From an uncultured Faecalibacterium sp. (lineage in GTDB: Bacteria; Bacillota; Clostridia; Oscillospirales; Ruminococcaceae): a stretch of 14,006 nucleotides of DNA. Where the stretch lies: assembly GCA_902463905.1 (NCBI GenBank), contig CABQHF010000029.1:1-14006 (forward strand). Reading direction: 5' to 3'. Under the pieces are notes generated by a model, which worked only from the letters and a program-made list of their open reading frames with translations, ran no database searches and was not told the origin of the DNA. Below, one piece after another: positions 1 through 6,718 of this stretch (position 1 is its first letter; every line of letters starts with the position of its first letter). The position numbers and the translations under genes were made by a program.

Positions 1-273
1 CGGCGCAAAGTGCAGCTGACGGTATGGGCACTGGTGATTTTCCTGTGTGATTTTGCCCTGCCCTTTGGGATGGCTTGCCGGCAGGCGGGCTTTGTATGGA
101 CACAGATGTTCACCGACTACTACGAATGGTTCGGCGTAGCGGCGGTGGTGCTGATGCTGCTGTACAACGGCCAGCGAGGCAAGGGTCACAAGCAGCTGTT
201 CTACTGGTTCTACCCGGCCCATGTGTACCTGTTGTATGGGGCTTCCTGCCTGCTTTATAACGTGTTGAGGTGA
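1..273 (+). CDS. TraX-like membrane protein, C-terminal part (5' end outside window)
   Basis: The reading frame is open from base 1, so this is the last 90 codons of a longer gene; the GTG at 10 is probably internal. The visible part is hydrophobic with two or three membrane segments (about residues 4-25, 39-53 and 68-88). It ends with a basic stretch followed by FYWFYPAHVYLLYG. An FYxFYPxH-type signature near the C-terminus is typical of the TraX family, named for the F-plasmid pilin acetylation protein; most chromosomal members in Firmicutes are uncharacterised membrane proteins with an acyltransferase-like fold. The stop at 271-273 is 4 nt before the response regulator start, so the two are probably co-transcribed. 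Family assignment rests on the C-terminal motif and hydrophobicity only. The substrate is unknown. Confidence 0.72.
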   Translation, partial: RRKVQLTVWALVIFLCDFALPFGMACRQAGFVWTQMFTDYYEWFGVAAVVLMLLYNGQRGKGHKQLFYWFYPAHVYLLYGASCLLYNVLR

Positions 274-277
274 TCTT

Positions 278-958
278 GTGGCAAACATTCTGGCAGTGGA
301 TGACAATCTGGAGCTCTGCAAGCTGATCCGCACCGCCTTGGAGCGGGACGGCCACCGGGTAGAAACGCGGCAGGCGGGCGGGGCGCTGACCGAGGCGCTC
401 TGCCGCTGGGCAGACTGCATCCTGCTGGACGTGATGATGCCCGGGGAGGACGGCTTTGCGGTCTGTCGGCGCATCCGCAGCCTGACCGAAGTGCCCATTC
501 TCTTTCTGAGTGCCCGCACCGACGAGGCCGCTGTGCTGGAGGGGCTGGGCATTGGGGCAGATGACTATTTGTCCAAGCCCTTCCGGGTGGCAGAGCTGCG
601 GGCGCGGGTAGCGGCACATCTGCGGCGGCAGAGCCGCACTCCGGCACACCGGATGGTGCGCGGCGGCGTAGCCTTTGACCTGACCGCCCGGAGCGCGGCG
701 GTGGAGGGGACGGTGCTGCCCTTGACCCGCTCGGAGTATGCCATCTGTGAGTATCTGGCGCTGCACGCCGGGCAGACCTTTACCAAGGAGCAAATTTACG
801 AAGCGGTTTTTGGCATTGACGGCACAGCGGACGACACCGCCGTGACCCAGCACATCAAAAATATCCGGGCAAAGCTGCGGGCGGCGGGCGTGCCGGAGCC
901 GGAAAAGCTGCTCAATACCGTATGGGGCGTGGGATACCGATGGAAAAGCGAAGACTGA
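278..958 (+). CDS. Two-component response regulator, OmpR/PhoB family
   Basis: This 226-residue protein has a receiver domain (about 1-120) and a winged-helix DNA-binding domain (about 128-224). Receiver landmarks are the acidic pair D8-D9, the phospho-acceptor D51 in LLDVMMPGEDG, S79 in FLSAR and K100 in YLSKPF. The C-terminal half carries the OmpR-type pattern LTRSEYAICEYLALHAGQTFTKEQIYEAVFG, ending in VWGVGYRW. Start codon is GTG at 278, with a GAGG at 267-270 overlapping the stop of the upstream gene. The 3' end overlaps the sensor kinase gene by 19 nt (kinase start at 940), a classic coupled pair. By analogy with VanR/VncR-like regulators it should be phosphorylated by the partner kinase and act on nearby promoters. 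The partner here looks non-catalytic, so the phosphate may come from another source. All key residues are intact. Confidence 0.93.
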   Translation: MANILAVDDNLELCKLIRTALERDGHRVETRQAGGALTEALCRWADCILLDVMMPGEDGFAVCRRIRSLTEVPILFLSARTDEAAVLEGLGIGADDYLSKPFRVAELRARVAAHLRRQSRTPAHRMVRGGVAFDLTARSAAVEGTVLPLTRSEYAICEYLALHAGQTFTKEQIYEAVFGIDGTADDTAVTQHIKNIRAKLRAAGVPEPEKLLNTVWGVGYRWKSED

Positions 959-1893
959 CCTCTCTGCGCAGCGTGCTGCTGCAATATCTGGTGCGCACGG
1001 CGCTGGCCTGCCTGCTGGTCGCGGTGGGGTGGCTGCTGGTGCTGCTGCTGTGGATCCAGAACAGCGGGCTGTTCCTGCCCGCGAATCAAGCTGCACAGGC
1101 CTGCCAGAAGGCCGCACAGGACGTTTTGCCGGGCATGACCGCCGCCACCTTTGACGAGACGCAGCTGGACTCCTTGTGCCGGTACGCCCTGTTTGCCGCG
1201 CCGGACAGCAGCGAGGTGCTGGCCACCAACATGGATGCCGGGCACTTGCAGCGGGCAATGGAGAACCGGCAGGGGAAAACCCGCTGGCATTTTGGCTACA
1301 CGCAGTATTATATGACGTCAAAATTGCAGGACGGAACGGTCTGCCTGCTGCAATTTGACTATGCCGTGCCCTACGCCGACCCTGCGCTGCGGGGCGTGCT
1401 GCCGGATATGCAGACCGTGCACTGCATTCTGGGCATTCTGCTGTTGGTAGGCGCGGTGGTGTGGAGCACCCACAGGACCGGGCGCTTCCTGACCCGGGAG
1501 ACCGAAAAGCTGACCGCCGCAGCACAGGCGGTGGCACGGAAGGAGCTGGACAGCGCGGTGTTTTCCGGCGCAAAGGTGCGGGAGTACGAGAGTGCTTTAC
1601 AGGCGCTGCAAACCATGGGCGACGCATTGACCGGCAGCCTGCAGAAGCAGTGGGCGATGGAACAGCAGCAGCGGGAGCAGATCCTGCAGCTCTCCCACAA
1701 GCTCAAGACGCCATTGACCATCGTGGAGGGCAACGCCGAGCTGCTGGCAGAGGATGACCTGACGCCGGAACAGCGGGAGCAGGTGCAGGCCATTCTGGGC
1801 GGTGTGGAGCAGACCCGCACCTATCTGGGCCGGATCCGTGCGGAGGTGCAGACACCGCTGAAATACAAAACGAAAAAGAAACACGAAAATTGA
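940..1893 (+). CDS. Sensor histidine kinase lacking the ATPase domain (truncated)
   Basis: This is a 317-residue membrane sensor if it starts at ATG 940 (MEKRRLTSLRSVLL); an in-frame ATG at 922 would add six residues and overlap the regulator further. Membrane segments lie at about 17-39 and 158-175, enclosing an extracytoplasmic sensor region of about 120 residues. A HAMP-like linker follows (about 176-235), then a HisKA dimerisation helix with LSHKLKTPLTIVEGNAELL, where H253 is the predicted phospho-acceptor. The second HisKA helix runs to about 305 and the protein ends in a lysine-rich tail. The roughly 110-residue HATPase_c domain (N, G1, F and G2 boxes) is absent, and none is visible in any frame before the terminator at 1924. 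The H-box has K next to H where families usually have E or D. I infer either a decayed kinase or a protein that only senses or binds the regulator. No internal stop is seen. Confidence 0.85.
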   Translation: MEKRRLTSLRSVLLQYLVRTALACLLVAVGWLLVLLLWIQNSGLFLPANQAAQACQKAAQDVLPGMTAATFDETQLDSLCRYALFAAPDSSEVLATNMDAGHLQRAMENRQGKTRWHFGYTQYYMTSKLQDGTVCLLQFDYAVPYADPALRGVLPDMQTVHCILGILLLVGAVVWSTHRTGRFLTRETEKLTAAAQAVARKELDSAVFSGAKVREYESALQALQTMGDALTGSLQKQWAMEQQQREQILQLSHKLKTPLTIVEGNAELLAEDDLTPEQREQVQAILGGVEQTRTYLGRIRAEVQTPLKYKTKKKHEN

Positions 1894-1923
1894 CGAGCCG
1901 TATTGAAAAATGCGCAAAAGAAA

Positions 1924-1954
1924 GCCGCCCGGAACACATTTTCGGGCGGCTTTT
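1924..1954 (+). terminator. Intrinsic terminator after the two-component operon
   Basis: Perfect 8-bp GC stem GCCGCCCG (1924-1931) / CGGGCGGC (1943-1950), an 11-nt loop, then TTTT. A-rich sequence precedes the stem. It ends transcription 30 nt after the truncated kinase stop. Confidence 0.88.
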
Positions 1955-1963
1955 GCATCGGGA

Positions 1964-1992
1964 TTGCACCGTGGGGCGGAATCTGGTATCAT
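1964..1992 (+). promoter_or_regulatory. Sigma-A-type promoter for the LURP-one-like gene
   Basis: TTGCAC (1964-1969), a 17-nt spacer and TATCAT (1987-1992) match the vegetative consensus at 4/6 and 5/6 positions. The predicted transcript would begin near 2000 and have a leader of about 60 nt. Confidence 0.65.
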
Positions 1993-2058
1993 GGAAAAAA
2001 GGCGGCAGGCCTGCACAAAGATGCCGTGCCGGATCGTATTCTGTGTGAGGTGAGGAAG

Positions 2059-2532
2059 ATGAGACTGCTTTTTAAACAGCGCGCGTTCAGCTGGTTTGAC
2101 AGCTACGACATTTACGATGAGAACGAGAACACCGTGTATGTGGTCAAGGGGCAGCTGTCCTGGGGGCACTGCCTGAAGATCTACGACCCGGAAGAGACGC
2201 GGGAACTGGGCACCGTGAAAGAAGAGATCCTGACCTGGCTGCCGAAGTTTGAACTGTACGAGGGAGATGTGTGCATCGGCACGCTGAAAAAGGAACTGAC
2301 CTTCTTCAAACCGAAGTACAACATCGACTTCAACGGCTGGCATGTGGAGGGCGACTTTGCCGAATGGGATTACACCATCACCGGTCCGGACGGCGGCACG
2401 GTGGCCACCGTGTCCAAGGAACTGTTCCATTGGACGGACACCTACATTCTGGATATTACAGACCCGCAGGATGCGCTCTATGTACTGATGTTCGTGCTGG
2501 CCATCGACGCAGAAAAGTGCTCCAGAAACTAA
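2059..2532 (+). CDS. LURP-one-related / YxjI-like protein (Tubby C-terminal-like fold)
   Basis: This is a 157-residue soluble protein starting MRLLFKQRAFSWFDSYDIYDE. The frame is open further upstream to 1903, but that part overlaps the terminator and promoter. ATG 2059 is preceded by GAGGTGAGGA (2047-2056), which decides the start. The sequence has the repeated beta-strand pattern of the LURP-one/YxjI family: an opening motif with a phenylalanine-rich strand and 'YDIYDENENTVYVVKGQ', then 'GTVKEEILTWLPKFELYEGD', 'GTLKKELTFFKPKYNI', 'VATVSKELFHWTDTYIL', and a hydrophobic C-terminal helix (ALYVLMFVLAIDAEK). The fold is a single beta-barrel with a central helix. Bacterial members have no established reaction; scramblase-like lipid association and structural roles have been suggested for relatives. 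It stands alone between its own promoter and a terminator. Function is unknown; family assignment is fairly firm. Confidence 0.85.
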   Translation: MRLLFKQRAFSWFDSYDIYDENENTVYVVKGQLSWGHCLKIYDPEETRELGTVKEEILTWLPKFELYEGDVCIGTLKKELTFFKPKYNIDFNGWHVEGDFAEWDYTITGPDGGTVATVSKELFHWTDTYILDITDPQDALYVLMFVLAIDAEKCSRN

Positions 2533-2540
2533 TGAATCAA

Positions 2541-2574
2541 AAAAAGAGGAACGATGGCTGTCGTTCCTCTTTTT
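2541..2574. terminator. Bidirectional terminator between convergent genes
   Basis: A perfect 14-bp inverted repeat AAAAAGAGGAACGA (2541-2554) / TCGTTCCTCTTTTT (2561-2574) with a 6-nt loop. The A tract on one side and T tract on the other serve the LURP-one-like gene on plus and murC on minus, whose stop codons flank it. Confidence 0.92.
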
Positions 2575-2589
2575 GCATAACAGGTTCTT

Positions 2590-3972
2590 TTACTGGTTGT
2601 CGGCCACCATCATCTTGCTGGCCTTGTAGATATCGCCGCAGCCCAGGGTGATGACCAGGTCGCCCGGCTGTGCGTTCTGCTTGACCCAGTCGGCAGCCTC
2701 CTGCAGGCTGTTCACCAGCACGGAACCGGGGATCTGAGCGGCCAGCTTGGCGCTGGTAATGGTGGGATCATTCGGCTCACGGCTGCCCATGATGGGGGTC
2801 AGCACGGTGATATCGGGGATCTTGAGCACATCCACGAAGTCGTTGAACAGCATCTTGGTGCGGCTGTATGTAAACGGCTGATGCACGGCGATCAGGCGCT
2901 TGTAGCCCATCTCCTTGGCGGTAGTCAGAGTAGCGCGCAGCTCGGTGGGATGGTGGGCGTAATCGTCGATGACCAGTGCACCGTTGCACTCGCCGTATAC
3001 CTCAAAGCGGCGGCCGGCACCCTTGAAGTTCAGGGCAGCCTCAGCGCACTGCTCCACGGTCAGGCCTGCAAAGCGGCACACAGCGCACATGGCCAGTGCG
3101 TTATAAATGTTGTGGCGGCCCGGTACGGACAGGCGGATGTGGCCGGTGATCTTGCTCCACTCCTTGAGGTCGAATTCAAAGAAGCCGGGCTTGTACTCCT
3201 GCACGTTGACGGCCTGATAGTCGCCATCGTTCTCGATGCCGAAGGTGCGCACGCGGCGGTCCAGCGTGTACATGACGTCCATGGTGTTCTTGTCGTCGGC
3301 GTTGGCGAAGATCATGAACTGGGTCATCAGCGCAAAGCGCTTGAAGGCAAACTTCAGTTCGCCCATGCTGCCGTAGTAATCCAGATGGTCGTTGTCGATG
3401 TTCAGCACCACCGACAGGTACGGGGTCAGCTTGAGGAAGGTCTCGGCGAATTCGCAGGCCTCGATGACGATATCATCGCCCTTGCCGGCCTTGCCGTAGC
3501 CGTTGATCAGAGGCAGCTTGCCGCCGATGACGGCAGAGGGATCACGGCCGGCCAACTCCAGCGCGGTGGTGATCATGGAAGTGGTAGTGGTCTTGCCGTG
3601 GGTGCCGGACACGCAGATGCTTTCCTTGTACAGGCGGCTCACATAGCCCAGCAGCACGCTGCGCTCGATGGTGGGGATGCCGTAGGAGGCAGCGGCATTC
3701 AGCTCCACATTGTCCTTAGAGATCGCAGCGGAATAGACCACCATATCAGCGCCGATGACATTGTCCGCACTGTGGCCCAGACTGACCTTGACGCCCATCT
3801 CCCGCTCGTAGCGGATGATGCTGCCGTCCAGCACGTCGCTGCCGGAGATCTCGTAGCCCTTGGCGGCCAGGATCTGGATCAGAGGGTACATGCCGCTGCC
3901 GCCGCAGCCGATGAAGTGGATCTTTTTTACATTGTCCAGCAGATGCTGGTTGTAGTCGGTGTACATGAACAT
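2590..3972 (-). CDS. murC: UDP-N-acetylmuramate--L-alanine ligase
   Basis: MurC adds L-alanine to UDP-N-acetylmuramate with ATP in the cytoplasm, the first step of the peptidoglycan stem peptide. The 460-residue length is normal. The N-terminal Rossmann-like domain has IGCGGSGM (21-28) and 'YEISGSD'. The central ATPase domain has the P-loop GTHGKTTTT (123-131), 'EACEFAETFLKL' and 'LNIDNDHLDYYG'. The C-terminal domain has 'IDDYAHHPTELRATL' and ends with 'LGCGDIYKA', where GAGD is the commoner form. The start is ATG 3972, because GGAGG (complement of 3983-3987) lies 10 nt upstream; the second ATG at 3966 is less well spaced. The gene stands alone, convergent with the LURP-one-like gene and divergent from degV. 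The ligase is essential in most bacteria, and no key motif is missing. Confidence 0.97.
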   Translation of the reverse strand: MFMYTDYNQHLLDNVKKIHFIGCGGSGMYPLIQILAAKGYEISGSDVLDGSIIRYEREMGVKVSLGHSADNVIGADMVVYSAAISKDNVELNAAASYGIPTIERSVLLGYVSRLYKESICVSGTHGKTTTTSMITTALELAGRDPSAVIGGKLPLINGYGKAGKGDDIVIEACEFAETFLKLTPYLSVVLNIDNDHLDYYGSMGELKFAFKRFALMTQFMIFANADDKNTMDVMYTLDRRVRTFGIENDGDYQAVNVQEYKPGFFEFDLKEWSKITGHIRLSVPGRHNIYNALAMCAVCRFAGLTVEQCAEAALNFKGAGRRFEVYGECNGALVIDDYAHHPTELRATLTTAKEMGYKRLIAVHQPFTYSRTKMLFNDFVDVLKIPDITVLTPIMGSREPNDPTITSAKLAAQIPGSVLVNSLQEAADWVKQNAQPGDLVITLGCGDIYKASKMMVADNQ

Positions 3973-4040
3973 AGTAAGGCAACCTCCAATAAATAAACGG
4001 CCGCAGAGCAGACCGATTCCAATCCATTTGAATACATCTT

Positions 4041-4069
4041 ATTATATAATTTTTGGCGGACAAAATAAA
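4041..4069 (-). promoter_or_regulatory. Candidate murC promoter
   Basis: On the minus strand TATAAT (complement of 4041-4046) lies 17 nt from TTTATT (complement of 4064-4069). The -10 is perfect and the -35 weak. The ATTATATAAT at 4041-4050 is a palindrome, so the -10 also reads on plus. The predicted murC leader is about 60 nt. Confidence 0.45.
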
Positions 4070-4087
4070 CAGTTAAAGCCGAATTTT

Positions 4088-4111
4088 CGGAAAGAACCAT
4101 AAATCTTTCCG
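4088..4111. repeat. 8-bp perfect inverted repeat in the murC/degV divergent region
   Basis: CGGAAAGA (4088-4095) and TCTTTCCG (4104-4111) are separated by 8 nt. The repeat lies just upstream of the candidate murC -35 and about 80 nt upstream of the degV promoter, with no T tract next to it. It could be an operator, but no regulator in the window points to it. Confidence 0.5.
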
Positions 4112-4191
4112 CAGATTTGTGATATGTGTACAAGAAAACCGGGGCACAGGGCGGCTTCATAAAAGATTTACATTTGACGGGATAAGATACC

Positions 4192-4220
4192 TAACAACTT
4201 TGAATGTTTTGTGATAGAAT
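4192..4220 (+). promoter_or_regulatory. Candidate degV promoter with extended -10
   Basis: TGATAGAAT (4212-4220) is an extended -10 (TG, one base, TAGAAT). The -35 at 4192-4197 (TAACAA, 17-nt spacing) is poor, as is common with extended -10 promoters. The predicted start is near 4227. The leader holds a very GC-rich self-complementary patch (about 4250-4277). Confidence 0.5.
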
Positions 4221-4288
4221 AAAAAAGAACTGCATTTTTTGTTAAGAAAAGCGCCGCCGGGCGGCACGGCCCGGGCGGAGGGAACAAG

Positions 4289-4294
4289 AAGGAG
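4289..4294 (+). promoter_or_regulatory. Ribosome binding site that sets the degV start
   Basis: AAGGAG lies 7 nt before GTG 4302. The frame is open back to an ATG at 4239, but that start has no ribosome binding site and its extra 21 residues (encoded by the GC-rich leader) match nothing in DegV proteins. Confidence 0.85.
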
Positions 4295-4301
4295 AACGAA
4301 C

Positions 4302-5150
4302 GTGAAGATCAAGATCACAGCGGACAGCACCTGCGATCTGTCCGAAGAGCTTCTGAACAAGTGGGATATCACTCTGATGCCCATGCACATCCTGATGGGG
4401 GAGGAGAGCTATCTGGACGGCGTGACCGTCCACCCGGCCGATGTGTTCGCGTATGTGAACGCGGGCGGCAAAATGCCCAAATCCGCCGCCGCCAATCTGG
4501 TGGAATATACAGAATTTTTTGCGTCGTTTGCCAAAGAGTACGATGCTGTGATCCATATTTCGGTCAGCAGCAAGCTGTCGTCCTGCTTCCAGAATGCACA
4601 GCTGGCAGCCGGCGAGTTCGAGAATGTTTATGTGGTGGACAGCAAGAACATCTGCACCGGGCAGGGCTATCTGGTGCTGAAGGCGGCCAAGTGGGCGGCC
4701 GACGGCCTGACGCCCCGGGCTATCCAGATGAAGCTGCAGAGCCTTGCCAAGCGGGTGGAGCTGAGCTTCGTGCTGGACCGGTTGGACTTCATGGCCAAAA
4801 GCGGCCGCTGCTCCGGCGTGCTGGCCTTCGGGGCAAACCTGCTGGGCATCAAACCGGCGCTGGAAGTGATCGACGGCGAGCTGAAAGTGGTCAAAAAGTA
4901 CCGCGGCAGCCTGCCCATCTGCGTGGGCAAGTACATCACCGACCGTCTGGCCGGCCGGGATGACATCGAGGACGGTCTGGTGTTCATCTCCTCCTGCCAG
5001 CCGAAGCCCGGCTGCATGGAGGCCGTGAAGGCCGGATTGAAAAAATACGGCAGCTTCAGGGAATGCTGGGAGACCGACATCGGCACCACCATCGGCGGCT
5101 ATTCCGGCCCCGGCACCATCGGCATCGTGTTTGCACGGAAAGAAAAGTAA
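4302..5150 (+). CDS. DegV family protein (fatty-acid-binding, FakB-like)
   Basis: This is a 282-residue protein with GTG start (M/VKIKITADSTCDLSEELL). DegV/FakB proteins bind a fatty acid and present it to the kinase FakA, making acyl phosphate for phospholipid synthesis. Family marks include 'ADSTCDL' at the N-terminus, 'HISVSSKLSSCFQNA' in the first domain, the conserved 'VVDSKNICTGQGYLVLKAA', 'LSFVLDRLDFMAKSGRCSG', and the C-terminal 'GTTIGGYSGPGTIGIVFARK', where families usually show a His or Gly-rich end. Length is typical. It is a single gene; no FakA partner is in the window. It is convergent with coaBC across an inverted-repeat-rich gap. I am sure of the family. Which lipid it binds, and whether it works with FakA, cannot be read here. 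Confidence 0.93.
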   Translation: MKIKITADSTCDLSEELLNKWDITLMPMHILMGEESYLDGVTVHPADVFAYVNAGGKMPKSAAANLVEYTEFFASFAKEYDAVIHISVSSKLSSCFQNAQLAAGEFENVYVVDSKNICTGQGYLVLKAAKWAADGLTPRAIQMKLQSLAKRVELSFVLDRLDFMAKSGRCSGVLAFGANLLGIKPALEVIDGELKVVKKYRGSLPICVGKYITDRLAGRDDIEDGLVFISSCQPKPGCMEAVKAGLKKYGSFRECWETDIGTTIGGYSGPGTIGIVFARKEK

Positions 5151-5155
5151 GTAAA

Positions 5156-5302
5156 GGGCTGCTGCAAAACAGCTCTCTGAAAAAATGCATAAAACCCGGA
5201 ACCTTTTCAGGGCCAAAACGGCTCAAAAAGGGTTCCGGGTTTCTGTTTTTGCACGATTTCTTCGTGCAGGTTGCTATCGCATTTTTATTTTGCAACAGCC
5301 TC
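5156..5302. repeat. MITE-like element with near-perfect terminal inverted repeats
   Basis: GGGCTGCTGCAAAA (5156-5169) is repeated in inverse orientation as TTTTGCAACAGCCT (5288-5301), 12 of 14 matching. The pair encloses a 12-bp-stem hairpin at 5192-5242. The element of about 146 bp nearly fills the gap between the convergent degV and coaBC stop codons, contains no credible ORF and has no clear target-site duplication. A nested terminator structure without mobility is the alternative. Confidence 0.45.
5192..5250. terminator. Terminator between degV and coaBC
   Basis: AAACCCGGAACC (5192-5203) pairs perfectly with GGTTCCGGGTTT (5231-5242). The 27-nt intervening part can itself pair (CCTTTT with AAAAGG, GGCC with GGCT). 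TTCTGTTTTT follows on plus; the minus-strand side reads TTTT after the stem, so it may act both ways. Confidence 0.75.
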
Positions 5303-5311
5303 TCGTTTTTC

Positions 5312-6508
5312 TTACAGGGAACGGCGCTTTAAGATCTCATCCAGAATGGCGTCGGCTACGTCGGCCTTGCTCATCAGAGGCAGTTCCCGGGTGCCGTCCG
5401 GGGTGATGAAGGTGACCACGTTGGTGTCCACGCCAAAACCGGCCCCGGCCACCTTGAGGTTATTGGCCACCACCATGTCCAGATTCTTCTTTGCCAGCTT
5501 GGCGGAGGAGTTTTCCACAAGATCTTTCGTCTCCATGGAAAAACCACACAGGAACTGGTGGGTCTTTTGCGGGCCGATGGTGCCCAGAATGTCCGGCGTG
5601 CGCTCCACCGGGATGGACAGGTCGCCGTCCTTTTTCTTGATCTTGTCGCTGGCCACGGTCACCGGGCGGTAGTCCGCCACGGCGGCGGCCATGATCAGCA
5701 CATCGGTGGTGTCAAAGCGGCCGGTGACGGCTTCGTACAGATCCTGTGCGGTGGTCACCGGAACATCCGTGGTGAATTTGACCGGCGGCAGAGCGGTCTC
5801 GCCGTGGATGAGGGTCACGTCCGCGCCCCGCATGGCGGCGGCGCGGGCCAGTGCGTAGCCCATCTTGCCGGTGGAATGGTTGGTCAGGTAGCGCACGGGG
5901 TCCAGTGCCTCCTGGGTGGGCCCGGCGGTCACGGTGACACGCACTCCGGCCAGGTCCTTGGGCCGGGCGATGGTGTGCAGGATGTACTCGATGAGCACAT
6001 CTTCCTTCGGCAGGCGGCCGCTGCCCACATCCTTGCAGGCCAGCACACCGCTCTCGGAGGGAATGACCGTGAAGCCATACCGCTCCAGCGTGGCGAGGTT
6101 GTCCTGCGTGATGGGGTTTTCCAGCATGCCGGTGTTCATGGCGGGGGAGACCAGCTTGGGGCATTTGGCCGCCAGCACCACGGTGGTGAGCATATCGTCG
6201 GCGATGCCGTGGGCCATTTTGGCGATCACGTTGGCCGTGGCGGGGGCCACCAGGATCACGTCGGCCTTTTTGGCCAGCGAGATGTGGGTGACCTCGAATT
6301 TGAAGTCGCGGTCAAAGGTGTCCACCATGCACTTGTGACCGGTCAGGGTCTCAAAGGTGATGGGAGTGATGAATTGGGTGGCGTTTTTGGTCATGATGAC
6401 CTCCACATCGGCCCCCAGCTTGCGCAGTGCGCTGGCCACATTGGCCATCTTATAGGCGGCAATGCCGCCGGTGACGCCCAGAAGGACGCATTTGCCCTTT
6501 AAATCCAT
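5312..6508 (-). CDS. coaBC: Bifunctional phosphopantothenoylcysteine decarboxylase / phosphopantothenate--cysteine ligase
   Basis: CoaBC joins phosphopantothenate to cysteine (CTP-dependent, C-terminal CoaB) and decarboxylates the product to 4'-phosphopantetheine (FMN-dependent, N-terminal CoaC). The 398-residue length is standard. The CoaC half (about 1-180) shows 'VLLGVTGGIAAYK', 'ISLAKKADVILVAPATANVIAK', 'SPAMNTGML' and 'GVLACKDVGSGRLP' with the conserved cysteine. PAMNxxMW is usual, and here the W is replaced by L. The CoaB half shows 'VTAGPTQEALDPVRYLTNHS', 'TGKMGYALA' and 'LIMAAAVADYRP'. The start is ATG 6508, because AGGAGGT (complement of 6515-6521) sits 7 nt upstream; the frame continues to 6544 without another credible site. 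The gene is divergent from coaX, which supplies its substrate, so the pathway sits on both strands of one locus. Confidence 0.97.
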   Translation of the reverse strand: MDLKGKCVLLGVTGGIAAYKMANVASALRKLGADVEVIMTKNATQFITPITFETLTGHKCMVDTFDRDFKFEVTHISLAKKADVILVAPATANVIAKMAHGIADDMLTTVVLAAKCPKLVSPAMNTGMLENPITQDNLATLERYGFTVIPSESGVLACKDVGSGRLPKEDVLIEYILHTIARPKDLAGVRVTVTAGPTQEALDPVRYLTNHSTGKMGYALARAAAMRGADVTLIHGETALPPVKFTTDVPVTTAQDLYEAVTGRFDTTDVLIMAAAVADYRPVTVASDKIKKKDGDLSIPVERTPDILGTIGPQKTHQFLCGFSMETKDLVENSSAKLAKKNLDMVVANNLKVAGAGFGVDTNVVTFITPDGTRELPLMSKADVADAILDEILKRRSL

Positions 6509-6554
6509 GTATAGACCTCCTGCAAAAACAGACTGTTTCCACATTTCTTTCTAT

Positions 6555-6583
6555 AGTATAATGCAAAAGTTCCGCCAGCACAA
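6555..6583 (-). promoter_or_regulatory. Candidate coaBC promoter
   Basis: On the minus strand TTGTGC (complement of 6578-6583), a 17-nt spacer and TATACT (complement of 6555-6560). The predicted leader is about 40 nt and holds the strong ribosome binding site. Confidence 0.6.
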
Positions 6584-6601
6584 CAAAATCTTTGCGCGGG
6601 C

Positions 6602-6630
6602 TTGTATCGCAGGGCAAAATGCGGTAAAAT
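6602..6630 (+). promoter_or_regulatory. Candidate coaX promoter
   Basis: TTGTAT (6602-6607), 17-nt spacer, TAAAAT (6625-6630). It is back-to-back with the coaBC promoter. A better -35 match, TTGACA at 6636-6641, has no -10 at the right distance. The resulting leader of about 80 nt contains the hairpin at 6667-6697. Confidence 0.45.
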
Positions 6631-6666
6631 ACAGCTTGACAAAGAATAGAGGAAGCCGCCGCTCAA

Positions 6667-6697
6667 GCGGAACGGACAACTTTCCGGCCCGTTCCGC
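6667..6697 (+). repeat. Stem-loop in the coaX leader
   Basis: A perfect 9-bp inverted repeat GCGGAACGG (6667-6675) / CCGTTCCGC (6689-6697) with a 13-nt loop. It ends 21 nt before the coaX ATG. No T tract follows, so it is not an ordinary terminator; it may affect translation or mRNA stability. Confidence 0.55.
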
Positions 6698-6718
6698 AGA
6701 AAAAAGGAAAACTGAACT

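Noticed and set aside
110..1627. A 505-codon minus-strand frame opposite the two-component genes
   Set aside because: Proline/arginine/alanine-rich shadow of the response regulator and kinase.
1894..2058. Search for a frameshifted ATPase domain after the truncated kinase
   Set aside because: The stretch holds only a terminator, a promoter and a leader; no N-box or G-box residues in any frame.
2881..3996. A 371-codon plus-strand frame opposite murC
   Set aside because: Repetitive Ala/Val/His composition typical of antisense translation; murC is certain.
6522..6534. A 13-mer (GCAAAAACAGACT) shared with 12492-12504, both in intergenic DNA
   Set aside because: About one such shared 13-mer is expected by chance in a window this size, and the flanks do not match.
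6636..6641. TTGACA as the coaX -35 box
   Set aside because: Perfect -35 sequence but no -10-like hexamer 16-18 nt downstream, where the sequence is GC-rich.
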